Shown: piece by piece, positions 1 through 8,466 of the stretch | Numbering within the stretch: the stretch's first letter is position 1 | How the letters are laid out: every line of letters begins with the position of its first letter | Source: Halomonas sp. McH1-25 | GTDB taxonomy: Bacteria > Pseudomonadota > Gammaproteobacteria > Pseudomonadales > Halomonadaceae | DNA: 64,000 bases | Direction of reading: 5' to 3' | Assembly: GCF_022348165.1 (NCBI RefSeq) | Contig: NZ_JAKRFI010000009.1 | Span: forward strand, 62,001-126,000 | Position numbers and translations under genes: made by a program | Notes under the pieces: model-generated | What the model saw: the letters and a program-made list of their open reading frames with translations, nothing else | Databases searched by the model: none | What the model was told of the DNA's origin: nothing

Positions 1-15
1 CCCATCAGCAACCTG

Positions 16-309
16 ATGGAGACGAACATGCCAGCGACTAAATCCATGGACCCGGCCTTTGCAGCCCTCACGGAAGCACAGCTGCGAATGATCGAGGACC
101 AGCTATCCAATAACGAATCCTCAACCGATGAGGAGCTTTTCGAGTTCTTTATCGAAGAAGGCATTCCGGTGACACCGGCACGACAGGCAATCGAAGCCTA
201 TCGTGACCAGTACCTCACCGAGATTTACGAGGAGGGGCAAACTCCGATCCGCCAGGGCAATAACGCACGCCGTTATGCACCCGAGGAACGTCGGTTCAGA
301 CCCGTCTAA
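16..309 (+). CDS. Small hypothetical protein of the ICE left module
   Basis: A 97-residue, acidic, mostly helical-looking protein that I do not recognise. It has no signal peptide, membrane segment or cysteine motif. Two starts are possible: ATG at 16 or ATG at 28 (MPATKS); neither is decided by a strong ribosome binding site, and the window edge hides what lies upstream. It is followed at about 85 bp by another unrecognised gene in the same direction and then by a DUF6094-like fragment, so it probably belongs to a conserved block of an integrative element. That placement is inferred from neighbours, not from the protein itself. Confidence 0.6.
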   Translation: METNMPATKSMDPAFAALTEAQLRMIEDQLSNNESSTDEELFEFFIEEGIPVTPARQAIEAYRDQYLTEIYEEGQTPIRQGNNARRYAPEERRFRPV

Positions 310-326
310 CGACACTCATATCCACC

Positions 327-370
327 CCTGGGGGCGATGTTTGCCCCCCCCTGGGGGGGCTGCTCGCCCC
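327..370. repeat. GC-rich overlapping inverted repeats between two genes
   Basis: The gap between the first two genes holds runs of G and C that can pair in more than one way: GGGGGC at 330-335 with GCCCCC at 343-348, or the C run at 344-351 with the G run at 353-359. It could act as an attenuator or an mRNA-stabilising hairpin inside the operon. No T-tract follows, so it is not a typical intrinsic terminator. Confidence 0.4.
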
Positions 371-394
371 ATTCTCATTACCACGGAGGCGAGC

Positions 395-988
395 ATGACG
401 ACTCAACCCCGGCTCCGGCGCCTCAAGGAGGCCCCGGAGCTATTTCTGGACAGCTACATCGCTGACGGCGACAGCGCAGTGTTCCTTTCTCTTTGGGGGA
501 GGGATACCGCCATTCATGAACTGATGGCCAAGCTAACGCTGCCGATCGGCGAAGGCGGCTTCGACAGCCTGACTCTGATGGGAGAGCAGCCAGTCCGGCT
601 GCACCTGAATCGCGACCGGTTGGGGAGACGCACCACGCGGACCTATCGGCAAACGCGGTTCGGTAGTCTGCTGAACCTTTGGCTGTTCGATCAGCGCTGT
701 CATGAGCCCGATCGGGCTAACCGACAGTGCTACGCCATCTTCAACGAACGAGATCCCCGACAGGACAAGAGCGCCATGCTCTGGTCACGGCTGCGTGACC
801 TGGCGGCGTATCCACTCCTGGATCACTGGCGGCCTACGGTCGTGCAGCTGCTCCTCAAGCACGGGGCCATCCGTATGCTCGATCGCACGTCCGAGCGTCT
901 GTCCGGCGTCTGGATCGATCTCTCGCTGGCTTCAGTCCAGGAGGCGATCGGTCACCGCATTCGTTCCGGTGAACTCACCATCCAATAA
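395..988 (+). CDS. Hypothetical protein of the ICE left module
   Basis: A 197-residue protein of unknown function. The reading frame is open upstream to 203, but ATG 395 is the best start because GGAGG lies just before it (385-389). The protein is rich in arginine and leucine with no membrane segment or signal peptide. Its middle part (LWLFDQRCHEPDRANRQCYA) and C-terminal helices give no family I can name. It is 14 bp upstream of the DUF6094-like fragment with a clear AGGAGG in between, so the genes were probably one operon. A role in ICE maintenance is only a guess from context. Confidence 0.65.
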   Translation: MTTQPRLRRLKEAPELFLDSYIADGDSAVFLSLWGRDTAIHELMAKLTLPIGEGGFDSLTLMGEQPVRLHLNRDRLGRRTTRTYRQTRFGSLLNLWLFDQRCHEPDRANRQCYAIFNERDPRQDKSAMLWSRLRDLAAYPLLDHWRPTVVQLLLKHGAIRMLDRTSERLSGVWIDLSLASVQEAIGHRIRSGELTIQ

Positions 989-1002
989 TCCAGGAGGCCA
1001 CC

Positions 1003-1206
1003 ATGGCTCTGATGTTTCCACGCCTGGCACGCAACTTTGCCAAGAATGGCTACTACCCGACCGACGAGGCCACGCTCGAGCGTGTGCTGAATGCGCTGAG
1101 CACGTCACACGACCAGCGTGTACGGATCCTTGATCTCTATGCCGATGGGCGGTCCTTGCTTCTGTCAGGGCTGGCTCCTTGCGACCTGCCACATCAAGTT
1201 GGGTGA
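1003..1206 (+). pseudogene. Truncated DUF6094-like methyltransferase gene
   Basis: The first about 45 residues (MALMFPRLARNFAKNGYYPT, then TDEATLERVLNAL and VRILD) closely resemble the start of the DUF6094 proteins common in integrative conjugative elements, which carry a class I SAM-methyltransferase fold. The expected glycine-rich SAM-binding loop after ILD is missing: from about 1140 the sequence turns into the remnant of an IS1182 transposase on the other strand. The remaining frame to 1206 is therefore foreign. AGGAGG sits at 991-996 just upstream. The gene is surely non-functional, which suggests that part of the ICE maintenance module here has been lost. Confidence 0.7.
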
Positions 1207-1605
1207 GGTATCGTTCAAAACTGTTTTGAATCTGCTCAAGGCGACGATCCACCTTAGTGGCTGTGAAGTTACGGCCACGTTATTGACGGCCTTGAACTTG
1301 CTTCCATTGATGGTCACGATGTCTGGGGAAAAAGCTCCAGACGGCGGCAAAGCACGATAAATTCTCGACAGACCTGGCGTATGGCTATGCCATTATCCTT
1401 GCAGAAATTGGCGATCGTCTTGAAATGCGGGGTCAGTCGCTCAGTCAGCCACATTAGCTCGACATTGCGCTGCGTCTCGCGCTCCAGGCGACGACTCGAC
1501 TGGATGCGATTGGGGCAGCCATAGATGTAAGCTTCAAAGCACAGCGGGATAGTAGGCGGGCCGACCTGTCGTGTGCGGGTCGATACCTTTGAAACCAAGA
1601 TTTTT
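1145..1605 (-). pseudogene. IS1182-family transposase remnant
   Basis: On the minus strand, pieces in shifting frames read TGRPAYYPAVL, AYIYGCPNRIQSSRRLERE, NVELMWLTERLTPHFKTIA, VCREFIVLCRRLELF, DIVTINGSKFKAVNN and RRLEQIQNSFERYLTQLD. These follow the N-terminal half of IS1182-type DDE transposases in order. At least two frameshifts separate them and the catalytic C-terminal half is absent. The remnant cuts off the DUF6094-like gene on its left and is itself cut by the IS481 remnant near 1611. Confidence 0.8.
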
Positions 1606-1610
1606 GAGGT

Positions 1611-2560
1611 TTAGTTGTGTAAACCCATCAGGTTGTTCACGCAAAGCCCCAGCCGACTGATCGGAGGTTGATAGTTCAAACTGGCATGTGGCCGATGCCA
1701 ATTGTACTGATGGAGCCAGGCAGGCAGATGCCTGCCACACTCCTCCGAACTCGCGTGCGACCATGCGTAGGCCCACTCACGGAGTACGGTCTGGATGAAC
1801 CGCTCCGCCTTGCCATTGGTGCGTGGACCGTAAGGCCTGGTCCGACGATGTCTCAGCTGCAGTCACCGACATAGGCGCTGGAAGCGGCGGGAGTGATAGC
1901 AGGCACCGTTGCCGGTCAGCACTCGGACAAAGCGGATGCCCAGGCTGGCGTAGTAGCGGACTGTCCGAAGCAGGGCCAGGCAAGCGCTCCAGCTCGTCTC
2001 GTCAGGGTGGACGCTGCTGAAGGCCACTCGCGAGTGGTCATTGATGGCTACATGGACCTATTCCCACCCTGCGCCAAGCGTGTTCTGCTGACGATTGCCG
2101 GTCACTCAATGTCCCGGACGCTCGAAGCGCCCAGCTTCTTGATGTCCAGATGCAAGAGGTCGCCGGGCACGTCGTGCTCATAGCGATTGTCTGGCTGTGT
2201 CGGTGACAGGACGGCCAGCCGGTTCAACCCTCGGCGCTTGAGCATGCGCGCCACCGTACTCTGGCCGATTCCCAGCGGCTGGACAATCTGACGATAGGTC
2301 TGGCGCTGCTGACGACGCGCGATGATCTGCTCTACGGTGATCGTGTCTGTTGCGAAAGGGCTTCGAGCAGGGCGTGACGTATGGTACTGAAGACCAGCGT
2401 AGCCCACCTCACGGTAACGGCGCACCCACTTGTAAACCGTTCTTTCACTGACACCCTGGGCCTGTGCCACCTCCCTTGGCCGAAGCCCTTCATTGATGAC
2501 ACGGGCATCCAGCAGGGCTCGACCATGGGGGGTGAGACGGGCATTCTTATGGGTATTCAT
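1611..2560 (-). pseudogene. IS481-family transposase, frameshifted
   Basis: The N-terminal 150 residues are intact (2102-2560): MNTHKNARLTPHGRALL, a helix-turn-helix with GVSERTVYKWVRRYRE, and LLHLDIKKLG just before the catalytic core. Beyond about 2110 the frame is lost, but the minus strand still reads VAINDHSRVAFSSVHPDE, LREWAYAWSHASSEECGRH, NWHRPHASLN and VNNLMGLHN before a stop at 1611. This is a typical IS481 rve-type transposase with several frameshifts and an internal stop. The element probably extends from about 1611 to 2620; I could not fix its right terminal repeat. It is inserted in the IS1182 remnant. Confidence 0.85.
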
Positions 2561-2868
2561 CCGGGGTTCCTAGAGAGGTTGGTTGGTTCGCATCTCCAAT
2601 TTTCCGGGTAGGCTCCGGATGAGCAATCTTGTATCTCGCCAGCTGTTCAGTCAGAACAGCTGGTCCCGACTGATCATCGGGTGACGGGTCGGTAAGCCGT
2701 GAGCAACCTCAGGCTATTAGCCTGCTCCGTAGATAGTGCCCCGACCCGTCAACACTCGCTCAGGAAAGTTAGAACGGTATCTGGAGCCCGATGTTGCGGA
2801 AGCTCGCATGGACAAGGTCAAGCTGAGCGACGTGAGGATCGTCGATTCAAGGTTAGAGGAGTTCAATC

Positions 2869-3090
2869 ATGGCCAGTGTCGTCGGAATTGATATTGCCAA
2901 AAAAACGTTCGACGTAGCCACGCGCCTATGTAATGGCAAGTATCGCACTCGCCTCAAGCTCGCCAATGATGAAAGTGGTTTTGCGGCACTGCTAGCGTAG
3001 TTGCGCCGCTATACGAAATTGCTGCATATCGTTTATGGCGTGCTGAAAGCCGGCATGCCGTTTGAACCAATATTAGCTGTTGTGCGCTGA
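2869..3090 (+). pseudogene. IS110/IS1111 transposase relic with internal deletion
   Basis: The frame starts MASVVGIDIAKKTFDVATRL, the classic N-terminal RNase H-like DEDD motif of IS110-type transposases, and after about 43 residues meets a TAG (2998-3000). In the same frame it continues as RYTKLLHIVYGVLKAGMPF to a TGA at 3090, which is the family's extreme C-terminus. Some 250 residues are thus missing and the two ends are joined. Upstream, an inverted repeat around 2639-2664 (CAGCTGTTC/GAACAGCTG) may be the element's subterminal hairpin. Confidence 0.8.
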
Positions 3091-3121
3091 TACGTAAGAC
3101 GGTATCTACCAAGAACCACAG

Positions 3122-4435
3122 CTAGGTGGCGTCATGGCCATGTGCAAGACTCGATCTCAGATCCTCAGCAAAGCGTTGGGCCTGGCCGTCCTGCAGCTTG
3201 GATATCGTGACCCGGATTGCCTGCGCCGAAGCTTGCACTTCGAAAGCGCTGCCGAGCCTAACCAGCCAGCCTTTCTTGGCGAGTGCATGGGCCACCTCCT
3301 TCGCGTCCTTGGGCAACGGCACCCAGACATTAACCCCCTCCGTGGCAGGCGGCACTTCGATTCCCTGGGCCTGCAAGGCTGTGCGCAGCTCATTGCGGCG
3401 GCATGCATACTCGCTGCACGCATAGTCGAGTCGCTTGCGAACATCTACTGAGGCCAGACAGTTACCGACGAGCGCCTGGAGAATGTGGCTGACCCACATC
3501 ATACCCGGTGCCAGGCGGGTTCGCAGCCTGTCCGCAGTTGCTGGATCGCAGGCGACGAAGGCAAGGCGTAGGTCCGGCCCCAGGCCTTTTGAGATAGAGC
3601 GTATCAGCGCCCAGCGGGCCGTTGTGGCTGGGATGATGGAGTGATATGGCGTCTCGGCCAGCAGGGCAAAGTGATCATCGACGATAATCAGTACATTCGG
3701 ATGCGCCGCGAAAATCCGCTTCAATGCGTCCGCGCGATGCTTGGACAAACTGCATCCCGTCGGATTGTGAGCGCGCGGCGTGACCAGAACTGCCCGCACG
3801 CCTTTATCCAAGGCCGCCTCCAATGCCTCCGGCCGCATTCCCTCCTCGTCGATTACGACACCGACTGTTTGCATGCCGGCCAAGCGCAGCGCGTTGATAG
3901 TGCCCAGAAAGCAAGGATCTTCCACAGCAACTTGATCGCCTGGCAGCAGTTGCGCAGCCGCTAGGCGCTCAATGGCGTCTACGGCACCATGTGTCAGCTC
4001 CAACTCGTGATCGGACGGGCAATCCAGCCTGAACCAATCGCGTCCCAACTGGCGCAGTTCGGGAAGGATCGTGTCCTCACCATACAGAAACGGCCTAGGC
4101 AGCCCCTCGGCGAGCAACGCCTGCGGCTCGGGCAGCCACTGTGGATTAGGGTTGCCGTGGGCAAGATCGATCAATGCTGTTTCGGGACTCAATCCCTCCT
4201 GCTCGCCTGCCTGGGGCGGCGCACAGATGGTCGTGCCCAGGCGCCTCTGAGTAACAGCGATGCCCACTTTCGACAGATGCTTGTAAGCTGCCGCAACCGT
4301 ATTGCGATTCACCTCAAGCGTTTCCGCTAACTCACGCACGGGCGGAAGTAAATCGCCGGGCAGCAGGTTGCCGCTTTGCACCAGAGCACGAATGCAGTCG
4401 TATATCTCCTGAGTGGTCTTGCCGTTAATTCTCAT
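3122..4435 (-). CDS. MocR-type GntR regulator with aminotransferase domain
   Basis: A 437-residue transcription factor joining an N-terminal GntR winged helix (residues about 5-70; VRELAETLEVNRNTVAAAYK) to a class I/II aminotransferase-like domain (about 110-430). The PLP lysine lies in SISKGLGPDLRLA. Proteins of this MocR group sense amino-acid or vitamin B6-related ligands and usually regulate a divergent gene. The start at 4435 (MRINGKTTQEIYD) fits the family; the frame stays open to 4540 without a plausible start. The divergent side now holds an IS3 remnant from 4696, so the likely target gene has been displaced. Substrate and target cannot be read from the sequence. Confidence 0.85.
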   Translation of the reverse strand: MRINGKTTQEIYDCIRALVQSGNLLPGDLLPPVRELAETLEVNRNTVAAAYKHLSKVGIAVTQRRLGTTICAPPQAGEQEGLSPETALIDLAHGNPNPQWLPEPQALLAEGLPRPFLYGEDTILPELRQLGRDWFRLDCPSDHELELTHGAVDAIERLAAAQLLPGDQVAVEDPCFLGTINALRLAGMQTVGVVIDEEGMRPEALEAALDKGVRAVLVTPRAHNPTGCSLSKHRADALKRIFAAHPNVLIIVDDHFALLAETPYHSIIPATTARWALIRSISKGLGPDLRLAFVACDPATADRLRTRLAPGMMWVSHILQALVGNCLASVDVRKRLDYACSEYACRRNELRTALQAQGIEVPPATEGVNVWVPLPKDAKEVAHALAKKGWLVRLGSAFEVQASAQAIRVTISKLQDGQAQRFAEDLRSSLAHGHDAT

Positions 4436-4695
4436 CTTGCCCCATGTCAATGTATATTCTTTCTTAGTCAATATTAACTTGGACCTAGGTAAGAAAAAAC
4501 GCCACCGTTTTACTTTCATTGCAACGAGTACAACCGCCAATATTTTGGTTCATCGCACTTTGCCGGGAAACGCGGCACGGATCTTCAAAAAGAAATACGC
4601 CGTGTCGCTGTAGCCGTATGACTCTCTCCCCGAATCCTGGACAGGCATATCGAGAGATTCCGGCACACTGTGAAAGTCTCCTAGGAAACTGTGCC

Positions 4696-5753
4696 GTGAA
4701 GAAATCCCGTTTCACCGAGGAGCAGATTGCTTTCGCCCTCAAGCAGGCCGAGCTGGGTACCCGGGTCGGAGAGGTGTGCCGCAAGATGGGCATCAGCGAG
4801 CTACGTTCTACGCCTGGCGCAAGAAGTACGGCGGTCTCGGGCCATCGGAGCTACGCCGCCTGAAGCAGTTGGAGGACGAGAATCGCAAGCTCAAGCAGCT
4901 GGTTGCTGATCTCTCGCTGGACAAGACGATGTTTCAGGATCCTATCAAAAAAGCTCTGAGCGCGTCGCGCAAGCGGCAACTGGCCAAGAGCCTGATCGAA
5001 CAGTTCGGTGCCAGTACACGGCAGGCCTGTGGCGTCCTCGCCCTGGCGCGCTCGGTGTTTTACTACCGCAGTCAGGTCCAGGATCAGCGACCGCTGATGC
5101 AGCGGATCCGCGAGATCACCGCCACCCGTGTACGTTACGGCTATCGACGGGTACATGAACTGCTCAAGCGCGAGGGCTGGGAGATCAACCACAAGCGTGT
5201 GTACCGGCTGTACCGCCAAGCTGGCCTTAGCCTGCGCCTCAAGCGGCCCAGGCGCCACCGGATGTCCGCCACTCGGCGCGAACGCGTTCTAGCCACGGGG
5301 CTGGATCAGGTCTGGAGCATGGACTTCGTCAGCGATGCAGTGTTCAACGGTAAGCGTCTGCGGGCCCTGACGTTGGTCGACGAGTTCAGTCGAGAATGTC
5401 TCGATCGTTGCTGCGGATGTGGTCGAGGTCATGACTCGCTTGAACGAGACAGGTCGACAGCCTGCGCAGTCCGGGTCGACAACGGTCCGGAATTCATCTC
5501 ACGCGTACTGGATTGTTGGGCCTACAAACAAGGCGTCACGCTGGACTTCAGTCGCCCGGGCAAGCCGACGGACAAGGCCTTCGTCGAGTCCTCCAACGGC
5601 AAGTTTCGAGCCGAATGCCTGAACACTCATTGGTTTCTATCTCTGGATGCCCGGCAGAAAATCGAAACTTGGCGGCAGGGCTACAATCAAGTCAGACCCC
5701 CATTCTTCTTAGGTTGGCTAGCGCCTGAGGAGTTCGCTGCAAGTCTCTGTTGA
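4696..5753 (+). pseudogene. IS3-family transposase (IS407-like), frameshifted copy 1
   Basis: OrfA begins at GTG 4696 (KKSRFTEEQIAFALKQAEL) and loses frame after GISE by a one-base deletion near 4800; the rest continues from TFYAWRKKYGGL. OrfB shows the DDE core: VWSMDFVSDAVFNGKRLRAL, VRVDNGPEFISR and KAFVESSNGKFRAECLNTHW. A second, compensating pair of shifts scrambles about 20 residues around 5400-5470 (RCCGCGRGHDS). It is probably inactive. The element's 3' tail, shared with the inverted fragment at 17161-17466, can be followed to about 5820. Confidence 0.85.
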
Positions 5754-6026
5754 ACGGAGACTTGCAGCGAAATATCGCCGGAATTTCTACTGATAGCCGG
5801 TCCTGATATGGGGTGAAGGTCAGCCGACGGGGCCGATGGCGTGCCAGCCGTGCCCGATAGCTCGCCAGGCTGGCATCGTAGCCTGCGGCAACACTGTGAG
5901 TTCACGCAACACAGTGCCTGATGGGTCAGGTGTTGCACTCGGTCATTGAAAACGCCAACCTTTCCTTCAGTCAAAAGGGATTCTGCCGATATACAGGCTT
6001 GGATGTGCAAACGAAGGCTGTATCCC

Positions 6027-6899
6027 ATGTTACTTTTTTTTGGCTATATCATAGTTACTCTATCGGTATTTGGTGGCTACGTAATGATCGGTGGGCACCT
6101 CGGTACGCTCTATCAACCGGCTGAGATCGTAATGATTGGTGGCGCAGGAGTAGGCGCTTTCATAGCATCCAATAGCGGTAAGGCTATCAAAGCAACTCTT
6201 TACTCATTTTCCAAGCTCAAGCGGACGAAGAAGTATAACAAGGCCATGTACATGGAACTTATGGCCCTTCAGTACAAGCTTCTCTCAAAGGCTCGACGCA
6301 ATGGAATGATGGCCATCGAACGAGACATTGAAGATCCTGATAATAGCGAGGTCTTTGCCGATTACCCCAAAATAGTCAGAGACCCAATGATCATGGCGTT
6401 TCTTACTGACTACTTGCGACTCATGGTTAGCGGAAACATGGACCCGTTCGAAATTGACGCTCTCATGGAACATGAGATCGAGACCTTTCAGCAAGAAGGA
6501 GAAGTTCCGGCAAATGCTTTGCAAACGGTAGGAGACGGCTTGCCTGCCTTCGGTATCGTAGCCGCTGTCATGGGCGTCGTTCATGCGCTAGGCTCGGCTG
6601 ACCAAGGGGCTGAAGAGATGGGTATGCTTATTGGCAATGCACTAATCGGGACCTTCCTGGGAATTTTGCTAGCCTATGGTTTTGTTAATCCGGTTGCAAC
6701 AAAGATTCACCATCAGGTGACCGAGGCTGTTAAAATGCTGCACTGCATCCGTGTCACTTTAATGGCGAGCCTCAATGGCTATGCCCCACAGTTGGCAGTC
6801 GAGTTCGGTCGCAAGGCGCTCTTTACCGCAGAGCGCCCAACATTTAGCGAGCTCGAAGAGCATGTACGTGCTTCTAGGAGCACTTCAGAGACATCCTGA
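6027..6899 (+). CDS. motA: Flagellar motor stator protein MotA, orphan copy
   Basis: A 290-residue inner-membrane protein of the MotA/TolQ/ExbB family, full length for MotA. MotA forms the H+ (or Na+) channel of the flagellar stator with MotB. The start MLLFFGYIIVTLSVFGGY at 6027 matches the family; the upstream open frame to 5946 is not coding. Visible features are two N-terminal and two C-terminal membrane helices, the charged cytoplasmic loop with RRNGMMAIERDIEDP (torque-generating Arg and Glu region), and the functional prolines in DGLPAFGIVAAVMG and GFVNPVATKI. No motB follows: the next 560 bp hold no recognisable gene. The open frame looks intact, but the protein would need a MotB made elsewhere. 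Codon usage seems less GC-rich than the cyo operon next door. Confidence 0.9.
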   Translation: MLLFFGYIIVTLSVFGGYVMIGGHLGTLYQPAEIVMIGGAGVGAFIASNSGKAIKATLYSFSKLKRTKKYNKAMYMELMALQYKLLSKARRNGMMAIERDIEDPDNSEVFADYPKIVRDPMIMAFLTDYLRLMVSGNMDPFEIDALMEHEIETFQQEGEVPANALQTVGDGLPAFGIVAAVMGVVHALGSADQGAEEMGMLIGNALIGTFLGILLAYGFVNPVATKIHHQVTEAVKMLHCIRVTLMASLNGYAPQLAVEFGRKALFTAERPTFSELEEHVRASRSTSETS

Positions 6900-7463
6900 G
6901 CCTTTGCACCTCTTTCAGGCATATTGATAGAGAGTTGTAAAGGTAAATCGTCTAGCATCGCTTGAGGCCGCCTTGGCACAAGCGAGTTTCTGCATCCGGG
7001 GGCTTCAAGTGATGCTTGGGATGCTGTCACCATTACTGCTAGCGCGCAAGCCGGCGGCCTGGGGGAGCTCAGGCTCATGCGGGGACGCTTTTGCCGTCTG
7101 ATTTGAGTCTTACACCGTGGCAACGCAGAATCGGCGACTCAATTATCAGGCTGGAGAACAGGGAGTATAGTGACAGCTGTCTGCGTACGTTGCTGGTATG
7201 TGGCGCTCGATCGGTTTATCTCTGTAGCTGCGACAAAACGCCCCTTTTTGTGTCGCACCGATTACGCGACAATTCGCCGCTCTCTCGATTGGCAACCTCT
7301 TCATACCTTCTGTAGTGAAGCAGGCTCGTCCAAGGCGTGTTCACGTATCGGGACGCGTCGTTCGAGTGGACTCTCGCGCGGGTGTCGCCAGGAAGGCGGA
7401 ACAGCATCCGATCTCTGATTAGTCACCTTATTAGCCTGATAATATTTAGCCAAGGTGTATTAG
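6900..7463. other. Intergenic stretch between motA and cyoA
   Basis: No convincing gene lies here: the short frames lack ribosome binding sites and homology I can recognise, and no motB remnant is visible. The part nearest cyoA (from about 7200) contains repeated GCGAC/GTCGC half-sites listed separately and should hold the cyo promoter. Confidence 0.5.
7230..7280 (+). promoter_or_regulatory. Possible RegA/PrrA/RoxR-type redox regulator sites
   Basis: GCGACAATTCGCCGC at 7266-7280 fits the remembered RegA/PrrA consensus GCGNCRTTNNGNCGC at all fixed positions but one. GCGACAAAACGCCCC at 7230-7244 is a weaker match, and a GTCGC half-site lies between them (7252-7256). These response regulators (RoxR in pseudomonads) control terminal oxidase genes by redox state. 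The sites are about 185-235 bp upstream of cyoA. This is pattern matching only; no regulator gene of this type lies in the window. Confidence 0.35.
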
Positions 7464-8459
7464 ATGGCCACTTCCATGCCTGAACGAAGCCGTAGGATGA
7501 GGATAAAAAACCTCATTTTTTTCAAAACGTTGCCATTGCTGATCCTGCCGCTGCTATTGAGTGGCTGCAGCATGGCGTTGATGGATCCCAAAGGGGAAGT
7601 CGGCAGTGAGATCAAGTCGCTGATCATCACTGCCTTCTGGCTGATGATGATTGTGGTCGTCCCGGTCATCGTGATGACGTTCCTGTTCGCCTGGCGCTAT
7701 CGCAACACCAATTACAAGGCCAAGTACACACCGAACTGGGCCCACTCCAACGTGATTGAGTCGATCGTCTGGTTCATCCCTCTCGTGATCATCGCGTTTC
7801 TGGCGGTCATTACCTGGCAGACTTCGCATTCGCTCAGCCCAAGCAAGCCTATCGAGACCGAGGAAGGCGTCGAAACGGTGGAAATCGACGTCGTCGCGCT
7901 CGACTGGAAATGGCTATTCATCTATCCCGACCTGGGCATCGCCAGCGTCAATGAAGTCGCGTTTCCGGTCGACACGCCGGTGCACTTCAACATCACCTCC
8001 GGCACGGTGATGAACTCGTTCATGATTCCGCGCCTGGGCAGTCAGCTGTATGCCATGGCCGGCATGGACAACGACCTGAACCTGATCGCCGAGGAAGAGG
8101 GTGTCTATCCCGGTCGCTCCACCAACTATAGTGGTGCCGGCTTCTCGGAGATGCTCTTCGAAGCGCAAGTCACTTCACCGGAAGAGTTCGAAGCCTGGGT
8201 CGAGAAGGTGCGACAGGCCCCTGAGTCGCTCTCTTTCGAGCAAGGCTATGAGGAACTCGCTGCGCCGACCATTGGCCATCCGGTCGAGTACTACTCGAAC
8301 GTATCGCCTGAACTTTATGAAAACATCGTTCAGAGCTTTAAGAGCGGCAAGGTTATCCAGCCGGGTCAAAATGATAGAAATGGTGAGGAGCACGCTGCAG
8401 CGGAAGCCCCCCCCGCGGAAGGGCAAGCTAAACCAACGAACGCAGCGGTAGCGGAGTAA
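7464..8459 (+). CDS. cyoA: Cytochrome bo3 ubiquinol oxidase subunit II
   Basis: A 331-residue lipoprotein subunit of the proton-pumping quinol oxidase. ATG 7464 has AAGGTG at 7453-7457; an in-frame ATG at 7497 is the alternative. A lipobox (LLLSGC) predicts signal peptidase II cleavage and lipidation, after which two transmembrane helices ([20 protein letters not shown] and [19 protein letters not shown]) anchor a periplasmic cupredoxin domain. As in all quinol oxidases, the Cu-A ligands of cytochrome c oxidases are absent: [20 protein letters not shown] replaces them. The C-terminus is Glu/Ala-rich. It is first in cyoABCDE, 7 bp upstream of cyoB. Its dependence on lipoprotein processing is notable beside the lspA and lnt copies elsewhere in the window. 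Confidence 0.95.
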   Translation: MATSMPERSRRMRIKNLIFFKTLPLLILPLLLSGCSMALMDPKGEVGSEIKSLIITAFWLMMIVVVPVIVMTFLFAWRYRNTNYKAKYTPNWAHSNVIESIVWFIPLVIIAFLAVITWQTSHSLSPSKPIETEEGVETVEIDVVALDWKWLFIYPDLGIASVNEVAFPVDTPVHFNITSGTVMNSFMIPRLGSQLYAMAGMDNDLNLIAEEEGVYPGRSTNYSGAGFSEMLFEAQVTSPEEFEAWVEKVRQAPESLSFEQGYEELAAPTIGHPVEYYSNVSPELYENIVQSFKSGKVIQPGQNDRNGEEHAAAEAPPAEGQAKPTNAAVAE

Positions 8460-8466
8460 AATTATT

